DNA of 37,781 nt from DASXYU01 sp036502295 (GCA_036502295.1 DASXYU010000056.1:1-37781); one strand, 5' to 3'; counted from the stretch's first letter, positions 1 to 12,053 are shown. The notes: generated by a model not told the origin, from the letters alone. Translations and numbers: made by a program.

Positions 1-45
1 GTCCCCACTCCGGGCGGTCAGGCTTGATCCCTCCGTGGGGACGCC
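1..45. repeat. Dispersed palindromic repeat in the miaB 3' end
   Basis: GTCCCCAC (1-8) and GTGGGGAC (35-42) form a perfect inverted repeat. Positions 16-32 match 9420-9436 inside the tetR gene at 15 of 17 bases (GGTCRGGCTTGATCYCT), and the flanking GTCCCCRCTYC is shared too. The copy is read in frame as the last visible residues of MiaB, after the TRAM domain. The window edge may cut the element. Confidence 0.6.
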
Positions 46-1428
46 ATTCCGGCCCCGCCACTCCTTCCGCGTCAGCACGCCCTTGTCCGCGGTGAGGTGA
101 TGCGGAGCCGCAGCGGTGATTTCCACGGTTACTAGGTCGCCGGGGTGGGTGTCGGGGTTGCCCTTCAGGTGGACGAGGCGGCCGTCGCGGGCCCGTCCAG
201 ATACGCGGCCGGTCGCGTCGTCCTTGCGCCCGTCGCCCTGGGTGACGAGGACTTCGACGGTGGTGCCGATGAGGGCCGTGGCGTCCTCGGCACCGATGCG
301 CTCCTGAAGTTCGATGAGGCGATCAAACCGCTCCTGAACGACCGCTTTCGGGATCTGATCCTCCATGGTCGCAGCCGGGGTGCCGGGGCGCGGTGAGTAC
401 TGGAAGGTGAAGGCGCTGGAGAAGCGAGCTGCGGCCACAACGTCGAGGGTCCTGTCGAAGTCGTCCTCGGTCTCACCGGGGAAGCCGACGATGATGTCCG
501 TGGTGATCGCCGCGTCTGGCATCGCCACGCGGACCTTGCCGATGATGCCGAGGTACCGTTCGGAACGGTACGAGCGGCGCATCGCCTTCAGCACGTCGTC
601 CGAGCCGGACTGCAGCGGCATGTGCAGTTGCGGCATCACGTTCGGTGTCTCGGCCATCGCGGCGATGACGTCGTCGGTGAAGTCGCGTGGGTGCGGACTG
701 GTGAAGCGCACCCGCTCCAGCCCGTCGATCTGCCCGCAGGCCCGCAGCAGCTTGCCGAAGGCGAGCGGGTCACCGAAGGAGCGGCCGTAGGAGTTCACGT
801 TCTGGCCGAGCAGGGTGATCTCGAGGACGCCCTGCACGACGAGTGCCTCGATCTCGGCGAGGACGTCGCCGGGCCGGCGGTCGGTCTCCTTGCCGCGCAG
901 GCTGGGGACGATGCAGAAGGTGCAGGTGTTGTCGCAGCCGACGGAGATCGACACCCAGGCGCTGAAGGGCGACTCGCGCCGCGTCGGGAGATCTGAGGGG
1001 AAGTTCTGTAGCGCGTCGAGGATCTCGATCTGCGCCTCGCGGTTGTGGCGCGCGCGCTCCAGCAGAGCGGGAAGCGACGCCAGGTTATGCGTTCCGAAGA
1101 CGGCGTCGACCCAGGGGGCGCGCTGGATGATCGTGCCCTTGTCTTTCTGCGCCATGCAGCCGCCGACGGCGATCTGCATCTCCGGATTCGCCTCCTTGGC
1201 CTGGTAGAGGTGGCCGAGGTTGCCGTAGAGCTTGTTGTCGGCGTTCTCGCGCACGGCGCAGGTGTTGAAGACGACCAGGTCGGCGTGAGTGGTGCTGCTA
1301 CCGGCGTCCTCGCCGTCGTACCGCACGTAGCCCGCGACCTCGAGCAGACCCGAGAGCCGTTCGGAGTCGTGGACGTTCATCTGACACCCATAAGTCCGTA
1401 TCTCATAGGTGCGTGAGGTTTCGTTCAT
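1..1428 (-). CDS. miaB: tRNA-2-methylthio-N6-dimethylallyladenosine synthase MiaB (3' end outside window)
   Basis: Radical-SAM methylthiotransferase that adds the 2-methylthio group to i6A37 of tRNAs reading UNN codons. Reading the minus strand from ATG at 1428 gives 476 codons without a stop, so only the extreme C-terminus is missing. Seen: N-terminal UPF0004 domain with Cys15, Cys57 and Cys91 for one Fe-S cluster; radical-SAM triad CxxxCxxC (GCDNTCTFC) at about residues 165-172; C-terminal TRAM domain ending near HHLTAD. The last roughly 20 residues are encoded by a dispersed repeat and do not look like normal MiaB. No Shine-Dalgarno is visible; TACGAT sits 7 nt before ATG, suggesting a leaderless transcript. 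Paralogous to rimO (10626-12041), from which it differs by family motifs and by the recA-recX context. Confidence 0.96.
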   Translation of the reverse strand, partial: MNETSRTYEIRTYGCQMNVHDSERLSGLLEVAGYVRYDGEDAGSSTTHADLVVFNTCAVRENADNKLYGNLGHLYQAKEANPEMQIAVGGCMAQKDKGTIIQRAPWVDAVFGTHNLASLPALLERARHNREAQIEILDALQNFPSDLPTRRESPFSAWVSISVGCDNTCTFCIVPSLRGKETDRRPGDVLAEIEALVVQGVLEITLLGQNVNSYGRSFGDPLAFGKLLRACGQIDGLERVRFTSPHPRDFTDDVIAAMAETPNVMPQLHMPLQSGSDDVLKAMRRSYRSERYLGIIGKVRVAMPDAAITTDIIVGFPGETEDDFDRTLDVVAAARFSSAFTFQYSPRPGTPAATMEDQIPKAVVQERFDRLIELQERIGAEDATALIGTTVEVLVTQGDGRKDDATGRVSGRARDGRLVHLKGNPDTHPGDLVTVEITAAAPHHLTADKGVLTRKEWRGRNGVPTEGSSLTARSGD

Positions 1429-1435
1429 CACGGCA

Positions 1436-1441
1436 ATCGTA
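1436..1441 (-). promoter_or_regulatory. Predicted leaderless -10 of miaB
   Basis: TACGAT (TANNNT) lies 7 nt before the miaB ATG with no Shine-Dalgarno between, so transcription would begin at or next to the A of ATG. The rest of the 126 bp miaB-recX gap shows nothing further apart from a short GTTCGCGAAC palindrome at 1511-1520. Confidence 0.55.
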
Positions 1442-1554
1442 GATGGATCTCGCGACCCGCCGAGACGCCCTCCTCCCGCTGAGAGGCTCTTCAACCTGGT
1501 CGGCGGTGACGTTCGCGAACTTGTCGTTGCCGTGAATGCCCCAGCGAGGTGGTG

Positions 1555-2127
1555 CTAGGCCGACTCCTCGATCGCGACCACGCTGATCAACGCCTTGGCC
1601 ACCTCGTAGGCGAGACCCGGCGAGTAGCCACGACGGGCAAGCATCCCGATGAGCCGCCGCGTCTGAACCTCCGGCGCCAAACCCGCGAGAGCTCGCAGTT
1701 TGCGTTCAGCAAGCGCGCGTGCGGCTGCACGCTCGCCCTCAGGCGTGATCTGCTCCAACGCATCGGCGATGATCTCGTCGTCCAGGCCGCGGTGGCGCAG
1801 TTTCTGCGCCACCGCGGCTCGCGCGAGCCCCCGCTCCCGGTGCTGAGCCAGTGCGTAACCGTCGGCCAGACTCTGATCGTCGATCAGGCCCACCTCTGTG
1901 TAGCGGTTGAGCAGTCGCTCGGCGATCTCCACCGGCACGTTCTTCTTCCGCATCGCAGCGAAGAGTTCTGCCCGGCTTCGTGCCTTCGCGTCGAGGAGGC
2001 GAAGGCAGATCGTCCTCGCCACCGACTCGGGGTTGGCCACAGGGCCGAGATCATCCTCGTCCGCTGGATGGATTCCCCTGGCCTCGTCCTCGAGGAAGTC
2101 GGAGGCCAGGGGAAGCTCGCGTGTCAT
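1555..2127 (-). CDS. recX: Regulatory protein RecX
   Basis: RecX binds RecA filaments and inhibits RecA ATPase and strand exchange. The 190-residue product has the three-helix RecX repeat pattern, with the conserved repeat AEELRRRLxxKG-like signature seen here as LFAAMRKKNVPVEIAERLLNR near residues 58-78 and again as VAQKLRHRGLDDEIIADALEQ near residues 106-126. An N-terminal extension of about 35 acidic residues is typical of actinobacteria. Its ATG overlaps the recA stop codon (ATGA at 2124-2129), so it is translationally coupled to recA and shares the recA promoters. Position directly downstream of recA confirms the call. Confidence 0.95.
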   Translation of the reverse strand: MTRELPLASDFLEDEARGIHPADEDDLGPVANPESVARTICLRLLDAKARSRAELFAAMRKKNVPVEIAERLLNRYTEVGLIDDQSLADGYALAQHRERGLARAAVAQKLRHRGLDDEIIADALEQITPEGERAAARALAERKLRALAGLAPEVQTRRLIGMLARRGYSPGLAYEVAKALISVVAIEESA

Positions 2128-3170
2128 CAGAACTCGGTGGGAACCAGATCGACCGGAACACTCTCGTCGACGCGGGCACCGACGCCGAGCTTCTCCTTGA
2201 TCTTCTTCTCGAGCTCGTTGGCAAGGTCGGGGTTGTCACGCAGGAAGGTGCGTGCATTCTCCTTGCCCTGACCGAGCTGATCGCTGTCGTAGGTGTACCA
2301 AGCACCTGACTTCTTCACGAAGCCCTGCTCGACACCGACATCGATGAGTGAGCCCTCACGACTGATGCCCTGCCCGTAGACGATGTCGAACTCGGCCTGC
2401 TTGAAGGGTGGAGCGACCTTGTTCTTGATGACCTTGACGCGGGTCCGGTTGCCGACTGCGTCTCCGCCGTCCTTGAGGGTCTCGATGCGGCGCACATCCA
2501 GCCGCACAGAGGCGTAGAACTTCAGTGCCTTGCCACCGGTCGTGGTCTCGGGGGAACCGAACATCACGCCGATCTTCTCGCGCAACTGGTTGATGAAGAT
2601 CGCAGTCGTGTTGGTGTTGCTGAGGGCGCCGGTGATCTTGCGCAGCGCCTGGCTCATCAGTCGAGCCTGCAGTCCGACGTGACTGTCGCCCATCTCGCCT
2701 TCGATCTCGGCGCGGGGCACGAGGGCCGCCACCGAGTCGACAACCACGATGTCGATCGCGCCGGAGCGGATCAGCATGTCCATGATCTCCAGTGCCTGCT
2801 CACCGGTGTCGGGCTGGCTGACGAGCAACGAATCGGTGTCGACACCCAGCGCCTTGGCGTAATCCGGGTCGAGGGCATGCTCGGCGTCGATGAAGGCGGC
2901 GATACCGCCCTGAGCTTGCACGTTCGCCACCGCGTGCAACGCGACGGTTGTCTTGCCGGAGGATTCCGGGCCGTAGATCTCGACAACGCGGCCACGCGGG
3001 AGACCGCCAATTCCAAGCGCGACGTCGAGAGCGATCGATCCCGTCGGGATCACCTCGATCGGCATTGCGGTGCGATCACCGAGGCGCATCACCGCGCCCT
3101 TGCCGTGCTGCTTCTCGATCTGAGCCATCGCGACTTCGAGAGCCTTGTCGCGGTCCAGTCCTGCTGCCAT
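2127..3170 (-). CDS. recA: Recombinase RecA
   Basis: ATP-dependent homologous recombination and SOS coprotease. The 347-residue product is full length with no intein. Walker A GPESSGKT is at residues 67-74, Walker B IVVVDS around 141-146, the L2 loop region around GSPETTTGGKALKF, and an acidic-tailed C-terminus (PVDLVPTEF). ATG at 3170 is preceded by AGGTG about 10 nt upstream. It is followed by overlapping recX. Two damage-responsive promoter signals lie in the 187 bp upstream gap: an SOS box at 3311-3324 and a PafBC-type (RecA-NDp) promoter at 3222-3244. Confidence 0.99.
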   Translation of the reverse strand: MAAGLDRDKALEVAMAQIEKQHGKGAVMRLGDRTAMPIEVIPTGSIALDVALGIGGLPRGRVVEIYGPESSGKTTVALHAVANVQAQGGIAAFIDAEHALDPDYAKALGVDTDSLLVSQPDTGEQALEIMDMLIRSGAIDIVVVDSVAALVPRAEIEGEMGDSHVGLQARLMSQALRKITGALSNTNTTAIFINQLREKIGVMFGSPETTTGGKALKFYASVRLDVRRIETLKDGGDAVGNRTRVKVIKNKVAPPFKQAEFDIVYGQGISREGSLIDVGVEQGFVKKSGAWYTYDSDQLGQGKENARTFLRDNPDLANELEKKIKEKLGVGARVDESVPVDLVPTEF

Positions 3171-3221
3171 GGGAACACCTCACTGATTCGGTACTGAGTC
3201 GTTGTGTATCTGTTGACCGCG

Positions 3222-3244
3222 ACGCTAGGTCTGAGCTCCGACAA
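3222..3244 (-). promoter_or_regulatory. PafBC-type (RecA-NDp) promoter of recA
   Basis: On the minus strand TTGTCGGAG, 8 nt, then TAGCGT. This matches the mycobacterial LexA-independent DNA-damage promoter consensus TTGTCRGTG-N8-TANNNT with one mismatch (A for T). It would place the transcription start about 45 nt upstream of recA. PafBC itself is not in the window, so dependence on it is inferred from the motif. Confidence 0.7.
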
Positions 3245-3301
3245 TTTCTGACGCGCGCATGTCCTTGTGGAAACACGCCGTCCTGTGGAGGACGTGACCG
3301 A

Positions 3302-3324
3302 AGACTAAGCCGAACAGGTGTTCG
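3302..3324 (-). promoter_or_regulatory. LexA SOS box and associated -10 of recA
   Basis: CGAAC-AGGT-GTTCG (3311-3324) matches the actinobacterial SOS box core GAAC-N4-GTTC, with the outer C/G also conserved. A TAGTCT hexamer follows at 3302-3307 on the recA strand, so LexA bound here would cover the -35/-10 spacer. The site is about 140 bp upstream of the recA ATG, giving a second promoter besides the one at 3222-3244. Confidence 0.82.
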
Positions 3325-3357
3325 AAGCACGGAGGTTCGAACGTCGGCGTGTCGCCG

Positions 3358-3549
3358 CTAGTGGCGCTTGGCAGGAACGTCGAATTCAACGCAGACGGCC
3401 TGCCACACGGCTTTCGCGGACTCGCCTCGTTCCAGCGCGTCATTCACGGTGGCACCGAGCTGCGGCAGACGGTAATCGGAGGCGATGCTGCGCGAGTACA
3501 CGGTGCCGAACTGCTCGTCCATACGCCGCCAGAACTCCGTCAACCTCAC
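3358..3549 (-). CDS. DUF3046 family small protein
   Basis: A 63-residue protein of a family found almost only in actinobacteria and nearly always just upstream of recA (Rv2738c in M. tuberculosis). The conserved MRLTEFWxRM start, the SRSIASDYRLPQLG middle and the KAVWQAVCVEFDVP end are visible. No function is established. The start is GTG at 3549; TAGGGT sits 6 nt before it and there is no Shine-Dalgarno, so a leaderless mRNA is predicted. It is divergent from the acetyltransferase at 3605. Confidence 0.9.
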   Translation of the reverse strand: MRLTEFWRRMDEQFGTVYSRSIASDYRLPQLGATVNDALERGESAKAVWQAVCVEFDVPAKRH

Positions 3550-3555
3550 CCGGCC

Positions 3556-3561
3556 ACCCTA
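3556..3561 (-). promoter_or_regulatory. Predicted leaderless -10 of the DUF3046 gene
   Basis: TAGGGT is separated by GGCCGG (6 nt) from the GTG start. On the opposite strand CAGAAT (3592-3597) lies 7 nt before the ATG at 3605 and may serve the divergent acetyltransferase. Confidence 0.5.
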
Positions 3562-3604
3562 AGGGAGCGGAAATCTGTTCGCCGTTCCCGGCAGAATCGG
3601 CCCA

Positions 3605-4243
3605 ATGACCGGCCCAGTGACCGCCTCCCCCGCCGACAACCCCGCCCTCTGGTACGCGATGCCCGAGCTCACCGGCACGCTGGTGCGACTCGTCCCATTG
3701 CAGTTGGAACACGCCGACGGTTGGCTCACCGCCGCGCGGCCCGGCGAGGAGGTCTTCGAATTCACTGGCCCCACACCGAGCTACGACTCCGTCGACCAGG
3801 TGCGCGACGAGATCGCCGGCGCCCTCGCAGCCCGGTCACGGGGCGAGCGATTTCCCTATGCGCAGCTCGATACGAGGACGGGTGAGGTGATCGGCTCGAC
3901 CAGCCTCTACGAGGTGAACCCTGCCGCTCGGGCGCTCGCCATCGGCCACACCTGGCTGGGGCGCCAGTGGTGGCGCACCGGCTACAACACCGACGCGAAG
4001 CTGCTCCTGCTGACGCACGCATTCGAAACCCTCGGCGCGGCCCGGGTGGTCTGGCACACCGACGTCCTCAATCTGCGATCGCAGGCGGCGATCGAGCGCC
4101 TCGGCGCAACCAAGGAGGGCGTGCTGCGCAAGCACAGAATCCGGCGCGACGGCACCTGGCGCGACACGGTGCAGTACGCGATGACCGAGGACGACTGGCC
4201 CGCGGTTCGCGAGCGTCTCACGGATGCCTTGGCTGCGAGCTGA
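3605..4243 (+). CDS. GNAT N-acetyltransferase, RimJ/RimL type
   Basis: A 212-residue acetyl-CoA-dependent transferase. The family pattern is clear: TLVRLVPLQLEHAD at the N-terminus, IGSTSLYEVNPAARALAIG for beta strands 3-4, the acetyl-CoA loop region WLGRQWWRTGYNTDAK, then VWHTDVLNLRSQAAIERLGATKEGVLRKH, which is characteristic of RimJ/RimL-like enzymes. The substrate (a ribosomal protein N-terminus, another amine or a small molecule) cannot be told. The product runs to 4243 and so overlaps nothing essential of lhr, whose likely start is 4269. No Shine-Dalgarno is visible; CAGAAT lies 7 nt upstream of ATG. A later GTG at 3617 is an alternative start. Confidence 0.85.
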   Translation: MTGPVTASPADNPALWYAMPELTGTLVRLVPLQLEHADGWLTAARPGEEVFEFTGPTPSYDSVDQVRDEIAGALAARSRGERFPYAQLDTRTGEVIGSTSLYEVNPAARALAIGHTWLGRQWWRTGYNTDAKLLLLTHAFETLGAARVVWHTDVLNLRSQAAIERLGATKEGVLRKHRIRRDGTWRDTVQYAMTEDDWPAVRERLTDALAAS

Positions 4244-4268
4244 CTTCTTGTCGGTGGCGGGAGGCAGG

Positions 4269-8819
<4,551 letters not shown>

Positions 8820-9548
8820 TCACGCGGTCATCACCTGGGCAGACACCACCTGCGCTGGCGTCGCAACTGGCACGGCGTCAGGAAGTCCCGCGAGCAGGAT
8901 CGCGAGGTCTGCGGCGATCTCAGCACCGGAGGCCGGGCTGAGGACGAAGGACGCCAGCCAGCGCAACACCATCTCGGCACCGCCGCGTGACCCCGTCGCG
9001 AGGCTCCGTTCGAGCCCGGCAAGCGCCCGCTGCCAGAGTTGCCCGGAGACGTCGATGCGGGCCAAGCCGGCAAGTGTCCCCGGCTCACGCTCGGCCAGGA
9101 CGCGCAGCAGCGGATGCGCCGCGATATCGCTCGCTGCGCCACTCAGCGCGTCCGCGAGTGATGCCGCTGCATAGCGGTCGAGCAACTGGGCGATCTCGTC
9201 CTCCAGCACCCCGGCAAGAACGTCCTCGCGGGTACGGAAGTGGTTGTAGAGCGTCGCCTTCGCCACGCCGGCCCTGGCGGCGACCTGCGCCATCGTGATG
9301 CGGGTGCCGTTGGTCATGACAGCGCGCCGCGCGCCGTCGAGGATTGCTGCGCGACTACGCACATATCCGCTGCGACGAAGGGCGTCCCCGCTTCTGGGGG
9401 TTCCCCCGCTTGCGGGGGAGGTCGGGCTTGATCTCTGCGCGACGACGCCCTTCGCCTCCACTCGCTCCGGAGTTGCTCCAGTCGGCGTCTCGCCCTGAGT
9501 CGGTCGGAAGAAAGCGTCGTACAGCGGATCGGACGCTGGGAGGCTCAT
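8820..9548 (-). CDS. TetR family transcriptional regulator with repeat-bearing N-terminal extension
   Basis: 242 residues. The TetR helix-turn-helix is near residues 78-112 (ITMAQVAARAGVAKATLYNHF), followed by an all-helical ligand/dimer domain. Ahead of it is an unusual extension of about 65 residues containing a dispersed palindromic repeat (TSPASGGT segment). The first residues (SLPASDPLYDAFFRPT) recur before the repeat, so the extension looks genuine rather than a misplaced start. The ATG is supported by TAACTT 6 nt upstream, a leaderless pattern, and by a perfect palindrome (9550-9567) overlapping that hexamer, which suggests autorepression. In M. tuberculosis the position downstream of clgR is held by a PspA homologue instead. 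The target genes are not evident. Confidence 0.85.
   Translation of the reverse strand: MSLPASDPLYDAFFRPTQGETPTGATPERVEAKGVVAQRSSPTSPASGGTPRSGDALRRSGYVRSRAAILDGARRAVMTNGTRITMAQVAARAGVAKATLYNHFRTREDVLAGVLEDEIAQLLDRYAAASLADALSGAASDIAAHPLLRVLAEREPGTLAGLARIDVSGQLWQRALAGLERSLATGSRGGAEMVLRWLASFVLSPASGAEIAADLAILLAGLPDAVPVATPAQVVSAQVMTA
9384..9450. repeat. Palindromic dispersed repeat inside tetR
   Basis: Nested palindromes GGGGG-TT-CCCCC (9396-9407) and CCCCCGC-TT-GCGGGGG (9403-9418) are followed by GGTCGGGCTTGATCTCT, which matches the copy at the miaB 3' end. The element is translated in frame as part of the TetR N-terminal extension. Its core also resembles the copy in ribF (37589-37630) on the opposite strand. 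Confidence 0.7.
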
Positions 9549-9549
9549 G

Positions 9550-9567
9550 GCCGCAAGTTATTGCGGC
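9550..9567. promoter_or_regulatory. Candidate TetR operator with leaderless -10
   Basis: GCCGCAA-N4-TTGCGGC is a perfect 7 bp inverted repeat one base upstream of the tetR start codon. The minus-strand hexamer TAACTT (9555-9560) lies within it, 6 nt before ATG. A regulator bound here would block its own promoter. It could alternatively act as a transcription stop hairpin for clgR, which ends at 9588, although no U-run follows. Confidence 0.5.
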
Positions 9568-9587
9568 AGGAAGACGGCCCTTGGGAA

Positions 9588-9902
9588 CTAGGCGGCGAGT
9601 CGTCCGAAGTCGTGACTGGTGGGGCTCGTGTTGCTGAAGTGGCGAACCGGTTCGAGGCGCTCAAGCTTCTCGCGGCGGCGCAACTGCGAGCTCACCTCGA
9701 CGAAGAGGTCCGACAGATCGACGTTCAGGGCCGAGACGATCGACGCGAGCAGTTCGGAGGACGCCTCCTTCTGCCCTCGCTCCACCTCAGAGAGGTAACC
9801 GAGGCTCACTCGTGCCTGGGACGACACCTCACGCAGCGTGCGGCGCTGCCGCAGCCGCAGACCGCGCAGGGTCTCGCCGACTACTTCGCGTAGCACTGCC
9901 AT
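9588..9902 (-). CDS. clgR: Transcriptional regulator ClgR (XRE/Cro-type HTH)
   Basis: A 104-residue activator of Clp protease and chaperone genes in actinobacteria. The HTH is conserved: LRGLRLRQRRTLREVSSQARVSLGYLSEVERGQKEASSELL (residues 12-52, given here as landmarks Leu12 to Leu52). The start chosen is ATG 9902, which has GAGAGAGGCGG upstream and gives the usual MxVLREVVGE N-terminus; the longer reading to 10040 would translate through the operator. The C-terminus is RLAA, ending like the SsrA tag; ClgR proteins are known ClpP substrates recognised by C-terminal Ala residues, so regulated turnover is likely. It lies downstream of pgsA as in M. tuberculosis. A ClgR box is at 9988-10003. Confidence 0.93.
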   Translation of the reverse strand: MAVLREVVGETLRGLRLRQRRTLREVSSQARVSLGYLSEVERGQKEASSELLASIVSALNVDLSDLFVEVSSQLRRREKLERLEPVRHFSNTSPTSHDFGRLAA

Positions 9903-9987
9903 GCTGGCCGCCTCTCTCGATTCTGGAAGATCCAACGTACCGCCCAACACCGACTTGAACGCGTGGATTCCACAGCGCGTCACCGGT

Positions 9988-10003
9988 GTTCGCTCACAGC
10001 GAA
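9988..10003. promoter_or_regulatory. ClgR-type operator upstream of clgR
   Basis: GTTCGCTCACAGCGAA fits the published ClgR box GTTCGC-N5-GCG exactly and is itself a perfect inverted repeat TTCGCT-CAC-AGCGAA (9989-10003). It lies in the pgsA-clgR gap, 86 bp before the clgR ATG, consistent with autoactivation. Downstream on the same strand GGAAT-N17-TGTT resembles an extracytoplasmic sigma promoter; that second part is weak. Confidence 0.75.
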
Positions 10004-10029
10004 AGCACGTCGCTGTGCGGCACCGCCCG

Positions 10030-10629
10030 CTACTGCGCATGGGGCTGACGACGCAGCCGGATGGCCCGTTTCACGTAGTCCGCGCCGGTGATCACGGCGA
10101 TGACGATCGCCGCCACCATCACCACCCAGGCGATGACCCGCAACCAGCCCCAGTCCGGCAGGACGAAGAGGCCGATCGCCACGGTCTGCAGCAGCGTCTT
10201 GACCTTGCCGCCGCGGCTCGCGGCGATGACGCCGTGCCGGATCACCCAGAAGCGCAGCAGGGTCACGCCGACCTCGCGCACCAGGATGACGATCGTCACC
10301 CACCACGGCAGGTCGCTCAGCGCCGAAAGGCCGATGAGGGCCGCGCCGACCAGCGCCTTGTCGGCGATAGGGTCCATCAGCTTGCCGAACTCGGTGATGA
10401 GGCCGCGCTTGCGCGCGATCTCACCATCGAAGGTGTCGGTGATACAGGCAGCGGCAAAGATCAGAGTGGCAACGAGGCGCCATCTCGTCTCGTGACCGGT
10501 CCCCCAGAACAACACCACGAGGAACAGCGGCACGAGCAGCAGGCGCAGCACCGTAAGTGCGTTGGCCACGTTCCAGTCCGAGACGGGGCTGGGCGGATCG
10601 GCTATCGGGTCGCGTACAACCTCATTCAC
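10030..10629 (-). CDS. pgsA: CDP-diacylglycerol--glycerol-3-phosphate 3-phosphatidyltransferase
   Basis: Membrane enzyme making phosphatidylglycerol phosphate, the committed step to phosphatidylglycerol and cardiolipin. The complete CDP-alcohol phosphatidyltransferase signature is present: D65-x2-D68-G69-x2-A72-R73-x8-G82-x3-D86-x3-D90. Several transmembrane helices are visible (around residues 24-43, 52-64, 93-120, 150-185), ending in a basic tail. The start is GTG at 10629, overlapping the rimO TGA (GTGA at 10626-10629), so it is coupled to rimO. Neighbourhood rimO-pgsA-clgR matches the pgsA3 locus; cinA, often found here, is absent. The related phosphatidylinositol phosphate synthase cannot be fully excluded from the motif alone. 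Confidence 0.9.
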   Translation of the reverse strand: MNEVVRDPIADPPSPVSDWNVANALTVLRLLLVPLFLVVLFWGTGHETRWRLVATLIFAAACITDTFDGEIARKRGLITEFGKLMDPIADKALVGAALIGLSALSDLPWWVTIVILVREVGVTLLRFWVIRHGVIAASRGGKVKTLLQTVAIGLFVLPDWGWLRVIAWVVMVAAIVIAVITGADYVKRAIRLRRQPHAQ

Positions 10630-12041
10630 CAGGCGGCACCGATCACGCGAGCCACCAGGTCGGCTCCCTCGCTGTCGATGACCTCGGCCCGGATGATGTG
10701 CCCGACACGCAGCCCCTCAGGCACATCGAGCAGCGTCGTGCTGCCGTCCACCTCCGGACCCTGATGTGCGGCACGGCCGACCACTCCGTCCTCTGAATCG
10801 ATCGACTCGACGAGGAGGTCAACGACGCTGCCGATCCGCTCCTCCGCGCGCTGGTTCACCAGTTCGTCGGCGAGGGCGGCGACGCGTTCGACCCGTGCCG
10901 CGATCTCGTCCGCGTCGATCTTGCCCTCGAAGCCGACGGCCTCGGTTCCGTCCTCATCCGAGTAACCGAAGACGCCGATGGCATCCAGCCGCGCCTGGGT
11001 GAGGAACCGCTCGAGTTCGGCGACGTCCTGCTCGGTCTCGCCCGGGAAACCGACGATGACGTTGCTGCGCGCGCCAAGTTCCGGCGCCAGACTCCGAGCC
11101 TGGGCGAGCAGCCCCAGGAACGTGTCGGTGTTGCCGAAGCGCCGCATGCGTCGCAGGACGGGCTCGGCGGAGTGCTGGAACGACAGGTCGAAGTACGGGG
11201 CGATCTTGGGAGTGGAGGCGATCACGTCGATGAGCCCAGGCCGCAGTTCGGCCGGCTGCAGATACGCGACCCGGATCCGCTCGAGGCCGTCGATCTCGGC
11301 AAGGCGTGGCAGCAACAGCTCCAGCAGTCGCAGCTCGCCGAGATCCTTGCCGTAGCTGGTGGAGTTCTCGCTGACGAGGACGACCTCGCGCACACCTGAG
11401 CCGACGAGCCACTCGGCCTCTTTCAGCACGTCCTCGGGGTGCCGCGAGACGAACGAGCCGCGGAAGGTGGGAATGGCGCAGAAGCTGCAGCGCCGGTCGC
11501 AGCCGGAGGCGAGTTTGAGGTAGGCCATCGGATCGCTGCCGAGGCGCTTGCGTCCGCCGCTGGTGGCGCTGGGCAGCCACTCGTGGCCGGGCAATGCCAC
11601 CTCTTCGGCGGCAACGGCGGCCTGCCGTTGGGCCGGTGCCATCGGCAGCAGCGAGCGACGGTCGCGGGGCACGTGGGCCGCCACCGCACGTCCTGCGGCG
11701 ACGTCGTCCAGCCGGGCGGCGATGTCGGCGTAGGAATCGAAACCGAGGACGGCGCTTGCCTCAGGCAGCGAGTCGGCGAGTTCGGTGCCGTAGCGCTCGG
11801 CCAGGCATCCGACCGCGACGACCTTCTTGCCGCTGTCCGCGGCGGCAAGCACCATGTCGATCGAGTCCTTCTTGGCGGAGTCGATGAAGCCGCAGGTGTT
11901 GATGACGATGACGTCCGCGTCGTCGCCGTCGGTGAGCGACCAACCGCCCGCGCCGAGCCTGCCGGCGAGTTCCTCGGAATCGACCTCGTTGCGGGCGCAG
12001 CCGAGGGTCACGAGGGAGACCGTTCTCGGCTGATCTGACAC
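10626..12041 (-). CDS. rimO: Ribosomal protein uS12 methylthiotransferase RimO
   Basis: Radical-SAM enzyme that adds a methylthio group to a conserved aspartate of ribosomal protein S12. 471 residues. N-terminal UPF0004 cysteines Cys15 (TLGCARNEVDSEEL), Cys50 (INTCGF) and Cys79 (VGCLAERY); radical-SAM CxxxCxxC at 181/185/188 (GCDRRCSFC); C-terminal TRAM domain. The N-terminal signature and length separate it from MiaB. An actinobacterial insertion near residues 125-170 (DRRSLLPMAPAQ onward) is present. The start is GTG at 12041, with TAACCT 6 nt upstream and no ribosome site. First gene of the rimO-pgsA(-clgR) unit. Confidence 0.95.
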   Translation of the reverse strand: MSDQPRTVSLVTLGCARNEVDSEELAGRLGAGGWSLTDGDDADVIVINTCGFIDSAKKDSIDMVLAAADSGKKVVAVGCLAERYGTELADSLPEASAVLGFDSYADIAARLDDVAAGRAVAAHVPRDRRSLLPMAPAQRQAAVAAEEVALPGHEWLPSATSGGRKRLGSDPMAYLKLASGCDRRCSFCAIPTFRGSFVSRHPEDVLKEAEWLVGSGVREVVLVSENSTSYGKDLGELRLLELLLPRLAEIDGLERIRVAYLQPAELRPGLIDVIASTPKIAPYFDLSFQHSAEPVLRRMRRFGNTDTFLGLLAQARSLAPELGARSNVIVGFPGETEQDVAELERFLTQARLDAIGVFGYSDEDGTEAVGFEGKIDADEIAARVERVAALADELVNQRAEERIGSVVDLLVESIDSEDGVVGRAAHQGPEVDGSTTLLDVPEGLRVGHIIRAEVIDSEGADLVARVIGAAW

Positions 12042-12047
12042 ACAGCG

Positions 12048-12053
12048 AGGTTA
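12048..12053 (-). promoter_or_regulatory. Predicted leaderless -10 of rimO
   Basis: TAACCT, then CGCTGT (6 nt), then the GTG start. No Shine-Dalgarno is present. Confidence 0.55.

Noticed and set aside
1511..1520. Short GTTCGCGAAC palindrome in the miaB-recX gap
   Set aside because: Resembles half of a ClgR or SOS site but lacks the spacer of either; 10 bp palindromes are expected by chance in this window.
9384..9450. Idea that the tetR N-terminal extension is a misannotated start
   Set aside because: The residues before the repeat look like a normal start, and the leaderless -10 and palindrome sit right at ATG 9548, so the long form is favoured, though a shorter form starting near the HTH cannot be excluded.
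9903..10040. Longer clgR open frame up to 10040
   Set aside because: Would translate through the ClgR operator and overlap pgsA; ATG 9902 has a ribosome site and matches the family start.
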